From NCBI GenBank assembly GCA_036924085.1, contig JAVGWX010000008.1:54404814-54468813 (forward strand): a stretch of DNA of 64,000 bases. The letters run 5' to 3'. This DNA comes from Ariolimax columbianus (Eukaryota > Mollusca > Gastropoda > Stylommatophora > Arionidae). Made by a program: the position numbers and the translations under genes. A model generated the notes under the pieces. The model was not told the origin of the DNA and did no database searches. It worked only from the letters and a program-made list of their open reading frames with translations. This document shows, piece by piece, positions 55,901-61,900 of the stretch (its first letter is position 1; every line of letters begins with the position of its first letter).

Positions 55901-58900
55901 TAATAGATATTTAAAGTTGCTGACCTGCTCTAGTGCTCGTGTTTCCAGGGTTATCTGATGTCTCTTTTCATCTCTGGCGATCACCATGGTTTTTGTTTTG
56001 GAGTTGCTGATGTGCATTCCTCTCTTCTTCAGCTCTTCTTCCCAGACCTGCAAGTTGATCTGGAGATGTGCTTCGGTTTTCGTGATCAGGGCCACATCGT
56101 CTGCAAATGCTAGTTCCAATGTGTAACTTGGTCTCATCTTCCAGTACCCTACTTCATACTTTTTTGTCCGTTCCTTGCAGGCTTTGATGACTTCATCCAT
56201 GAGGAGTATGAAAAGGTACGGTGATAGAATGTCCCCCTGTCTTACTCCGCTAGTGGTCTTGAACTCTCCTGACTTTTGATTTGAATACTGTAGAAATGAC
56301 TGAAAATACTGGTATTTTGAAAATATTGTCTGCCTGGATTTCAACTTGGAAAATGGCTTTTTGATTTTTCAAATGAATTTTGAAACTATTTTTTTCATTT
56401 TTACTTAGAATTGAAGTTTATCCCTTTATCTGAGTGATGAAGTTAAGTTGCTGCAATTGATTTTTCTGAGGTAGATTTGTTTAGTTTGTTTATGTAGATG
56501 TAATAAATACGTTTGTAGTGAAAATTAACAGATATGCCGATTTTGTAAAAGAACACTATCCGTCCTCTCTGGCAATTTCAAAAATTGACATTCATACACT
56601 GAAAAGGTGAGTCTAAATGTTTGTGCTGTTTTTCAACAATATTCCCTTCCTGTATCTCAGAAACTAACACACACAACAAAAACAATAACACCAACAATTC
56701 TCTTTTCATTTATGTCTCTACACACAACTTTTTCTTCTTCTTCTGCCTTCATTCTCAATCTCCTGCTACCAAGTCCTGAACAGGGCTTTGCAAGTAGCAG
56801 GATGTCGTCATGAGAACGGAATGCGCTGTGTCGCTAGTTTACAGCTTGACTGCAATATTTGCACCTTTTGGTACGACACATCCGTTTTCGGCAGGCTACA
56901 CACAACAAAATCATATCTAAAGACTGAAAAATAAGAAAGGTTACAGGCTTGTAAAGTCTACAACCCTAGTTATTTGTGAAGTGCTGAAATTAATGCAGGT
57001 GTAGGGAAAATTACGTCAATTTTTAATGTGGGTTTTACAAGGTCAAATTTTGTACCAACCATCAGGCTTCTAGAATATTCAACACCAGTAGCAAGTTCAT
57101 ACTGTTGTATCGAGTTAAAATATGGAGAACGCACAAAGACTCAAGTCCTTCGTTAACAGCTGTCTGCACAGAATAATTGGCACAGATGCCTACAAAGGAT
57201 AACGGGCACAAAGTGGCAGGACATGGTGAGGAATGAAGACGTGTTCATAAAGTGGCAGGACATGGTGAGGAATGAAGACATGTGGGAAAGAAGTCAACAA
57301 CAGCCGCTTGAACAAACAAATTAATAGAAGAAATGAGGTTGGATAGGACATATGCTGAGGAAGGCACTGTTCAACATATAGCTAGGCAATCACCCCCATA
57401 GAATTTTCAAGGATAGAGAGGTAGATCTAAAAAATACATGAAGAAGAGAATGTGCAATTAAATGGTTGCACCTGGAAAGAGACTGAAAGAATAATCCAGG
57501 ACAGTGTATACTAGCGAGATGTGGGCAATGGTCTATGCACTGAGAGGAGCAATGTAAAAAAAAAAGTAAAGTATCCCATAGCATTACTGCCGTAGGGGTG
57601 TGAGGTGTTAGCGATCTCACATTTCAAAGGCTCGGCTATATGAGGGCGATAGCCATCTCCTCTCCCTCGCCGCTTTTACTTCCCGGACTGAACCGGTACC
57701 CATTTAAGGCTGGGTCGACCCGGGAGCCATTGTGGTCTGAAAAATACATTACCGCCTCAACTGGGGAATGAACCCAGGACCACTCAGATGCGAAGCCAGC
57801 GCGCTAACCACTGCGCTACGCGGCTCCACAGAGGAGCAATGATTGACTGATTATTCAGGCTTTCCCAAATCAGGATGTTTAATACTTTTGGAGTCTCAGA
57901 CAGCTAGCAATATTTTTATTTCTTACTCTCATTCTTTTGTGTGGCCATAACAACAGGTCTTGGTTATGTGATTAGCAGAGCAGCTTAGATGGCGTCTGAC
58001 AGGCTGTGGGTCTACCTTGCTCTAATTTACGCTTCCACCTTCACCAGTCTCAAAAATAGGCGATCGTATATTCCAGGGGCTAACAGATGCTGGGATTGAC
58101 CTGGCAAGTCACCAGTGGATTTTCGCCTGCCAAAAAATATAAAACAAAGGAGGTCGCACCTCTCCGCGACATAATAAGTGGACTGAAGATAGATAGACTC
58201 TCATTCATCATTATCAATTGTATCATGCCTAGTAGCCTTTATATTCAACCCACAACCAACTGCCATAATGAGCATTTCAACACTTCATATGTTGTCCGGT
58301 AAGAGAACATCAAAGAATAAAAAAAGGCATTGCAATGTCATCTTTCAGACAATAAAAAATCAAACAATGACATAGCACACCATCTTATGCAGTCAAGGGG
58401 TTAAAGAAGAAGAAAACAAACAAACTAGCGAGTAGTCAAATACAAGATGTTCAGGGATAAAGTGAGTAGAAGATGCAGCAGTGTGAAGCTCACTGACCAT
58501 CTGTGAGACTGCGAAGTGCCGAATGGCTTGCACACGAATAGCCACATCCAGCATTTGGTTGGCTATCAGTTTCCCATGCTTGGTACCTTCCATCCTCGTC
58601 AGCTCTACCAGAATACTGACATACCTGAGTTAAAATATACATAAATTAGAAGAAATAAATATAGGTCATATCGATTTATCTGCTGGCAAACTAAAAATAT
58701 AGGTAGTCATTGTTAGAGGCTTGGCTGTACAAGGTCCCAGCTTTCTAAGGTAGGGTGACCAGTTCCATTTGTCACTGTCTTAACCTAACCTAACTTAACT
58801 TCATTATACTGGTTTAGAAGGCTCTACAGAGTCTATATACAACCAGTTCAAAGTAGTTGCTTCGAAGAACAACTATGGCCACTGCTCAGACCAATATATG

Positions 58901-61900
58901 AGATAGGTGTTTGTGTAGTGCCAATCGCAGCGGGAAAAATAAACTTGCAGACAAGGATATGGATAGCAGTGTCAAACGTAGCGCTGTACGCACACGGTGA
59001 GAAATTCAAGCTAGTGCTAACGTTCAAGTCATTGGTAAAAGTGTCTTGCTTCCTTAACTTGGATGGAAGACACAGCAATCGAGTTGGTAATTCCGTTGGA
59101 CCTCGCGATGTGCCCGCACCAGGCCATCTTTCGTCTTTTGATAGCTGTGAACAGATCTTCAAAAGGACCAATAGCGTCTTCAACTCTCTGACGTAGTTCG
59201 TGACACGATCTTTTTTGTAACATTTAGGTGTTTTCTATAGCATCTCATTTCCATTGCATGTATTCTGCCCTGGATATCTGCTGTAATGGTCCAGGTCTCA
59301 CAGGCATACAGAAATATTGATAGCACCAAAGAGCACATTAGTCTAACTTTTATGCCGAGGGCGAGCCGCTTGTCTTGCCATATAGGTTTCAGCCGAGTCA
59401 GCGCCGCTGTTGTTTGTGCTATTCTTGCAATTACCCCTGGCTTCGATCCCTCTTCACTGATCAATGATCCCAGATATTTGAAACGTTTAACCACCTCAAG
59501 TTCCTGCCAATTTGCCTCTATTACAGATTTAAACCCTGCTATGTTATTGGGCATGAGCTTTGTTTTATCTGCATTTATTTCCATACCAAAACTCAGGGGC
59601 GCTCTATCCAATCCACCAATCAACTCCTGGAGTTCCCTTTCTGTGCCTGCCAATACATCAATAACTGGTATGACTGGGTCTCAAATGATGATGTCACCTG
59701 ATGGACGGGCCTTGAGTTTACACTCACCATGCTAATCCGTCACCATGTGGTACTATTTGGACACGTGGCCTGTCTTGTCGAGGATGTCCTTGTCCACAAG
59801 CTCTTAAAGCAGACTATAGACATCAAGGATGGAAAGTAACCCCCTCAGTCATGGTCTTGCCCCACGGCTGTCTAGGCCCCACCTAGTTAGTTCAAATTGG
59901 AAAGACATCGTTCTCTGTGCATGAGACCTGGGACACGGCCACTAATTGTGCTCAAGGACATTTTATAAGATGGACTTTGTCGCCTAGGTGGACTACCTAT
60001 CTCGACATCTGGTTCTCTGGTCATCAATCACTTCAATGACTCTTGGCACCAGGGGATGTTTGATGGTAGAGTCACAGACTCCTGCTCCTTGGATGATCAA
60101 CATCCATTCAAGTGAGAGAAAAGACTGATCTCCAGCATGGCATCACTTTTTCCAATACCTCAACCAAGTCCTCTTTAACCTTTCCTCCCTCATTCCATTT
60201 GCCTTTCTTTATCTTGTTTTCCCATTCCTGTGGCTTATATCTGGCCATTTCTAGTTTGGCCAGTAAAGACTTATCTGGCTTCTTCTCATTCTTTCATGGC
60301 TGCTCAGTATGGTGACTAGTCTACCCATGTGGAATCCACTAAGTATCTTTTAATATTCTTTTTGGGAGGAGACTAATGTCTGATCAGGCAAAACATACTG
60401 ATCAGACATGTTAGTTAGGATAAGGCAACATTTACTGGTCAAGACCCCTACCTCGACTTCCTCATAGTCCTTTCTGGAAACAGACTGCACTTCTTAGCAG
60501 CTTGGCTGATGAGGTGGGGGATTGATGTGATCCACATAGTAGTGAATGACACACAAATGAAGCCAAGCATAGCACAACCGCCTGAAGGACCCTAGTCCAC
60601 CTTCATCAGCACGCTCAGGATGGGAGGAAAGCTACTGCAGCCTGCCATTTAACACCCTTTTTTAGAGTGCACAAAAGTGTAAACCTACTAATTGTTGGCA
60701 TTCACAACAATAATACCCTTCTTTGCGTTCATATCGCTTTGATGTATTCGTTTCTTCTTCCATAATGTGTTAACTCATATGTGTATTATCTCTGTGGTCG
60801 AGAAGTAAGGCACTTGCCTCTGAAAGCGATGAGCGGCAATGGCATGGGGTCAAGCCCTGCAGGTTTCAAGCATCCCATGGTCTCAAAGGACCAGAGTGCC
60901 TGCATCCTTAATTACCTCCATTCGTCTGGTCTTGCCACTGGCCCAAGGCAGTTCAGGACCAGAGAGTGAGGTTGATGACCAGCGCAGCTTCTTCCTCACT
61001 TTAATACAAATACAGCGCATGTTACATCATCAAGACAAAACCGTCTGATGATATCATCCTCGCTTGCGATGGGCAACTAACAAACATCTGTTGTCTCTGA
61101 AGAAGGTCTTTTAGTCATAATGTTGGTTATGTTCTGGTTTTTGGCCCAGTAGTATCTTAACCAAACTTTATACATGTCTTTTTATACTCTTCTGTTCTGG
61201 AGATGGTTGGGGCATGTTTATCACATGGAAGATAAAAGGCTACCAAATGATATCCTCTATGGAAAAAAAACATGAAAAAAAACTTGTCAGAGTTGATTAA
61301 GGTTGAGTTTAATCAAAATTTTAAAATGGGTATGGTCAGATACTGCACCGAGACGAGAACACAAACAAAACCTACGTTACGACCAATACTGAACTAACAA
61401 ATCAACATATAAGAAAAAATGGTCAACTCATCTGTTTCTGATAGCAGACCCAGTCTGTCTAAGCGACCGGTTGGGCCAGATGCTTGATTGAAACTGAATC
61501 GGAGCGGTCAAACACAAAGTGGCCAGGAGAGCATAAGCAATGTGGGGGAATGCGCCGGATTAGCCAATGGTGGCGAAATAGTGGTCCAGATGAGAAAACA
61601 AAGAGAAGGTAATATAAGCCGGGAGAGCGTGAGATTGATAGAGGAGGAGAAGAAGAATCAGCTGTCCCACACTACAATTCAAGAATGTATAGTATGCAAA
61701 AGGGACATGAAGTCATGCAACATTCCATCCAAAGGCTGGGAAATAATTGCTAAGTATCGAGCTGTTTGGAGACAATCAGATGAAGGAGCATAGTGGCTGC
61801 CAATGCTCGTAGAGGCCTTCTGGCTGCAGAGAAAAGAGAAAAACTGAAGAGATCAAGGAATACTCCAGCAAGCCAGCCTCATCAGCATAGTTGTACGATC

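Noticed and set aside
58393..58497. Open read-through after exon 2 as an extended exon
   Set aside because: The next exon continues the conserved protein exactly from QM, and GTCAGTGAG serves as donor.
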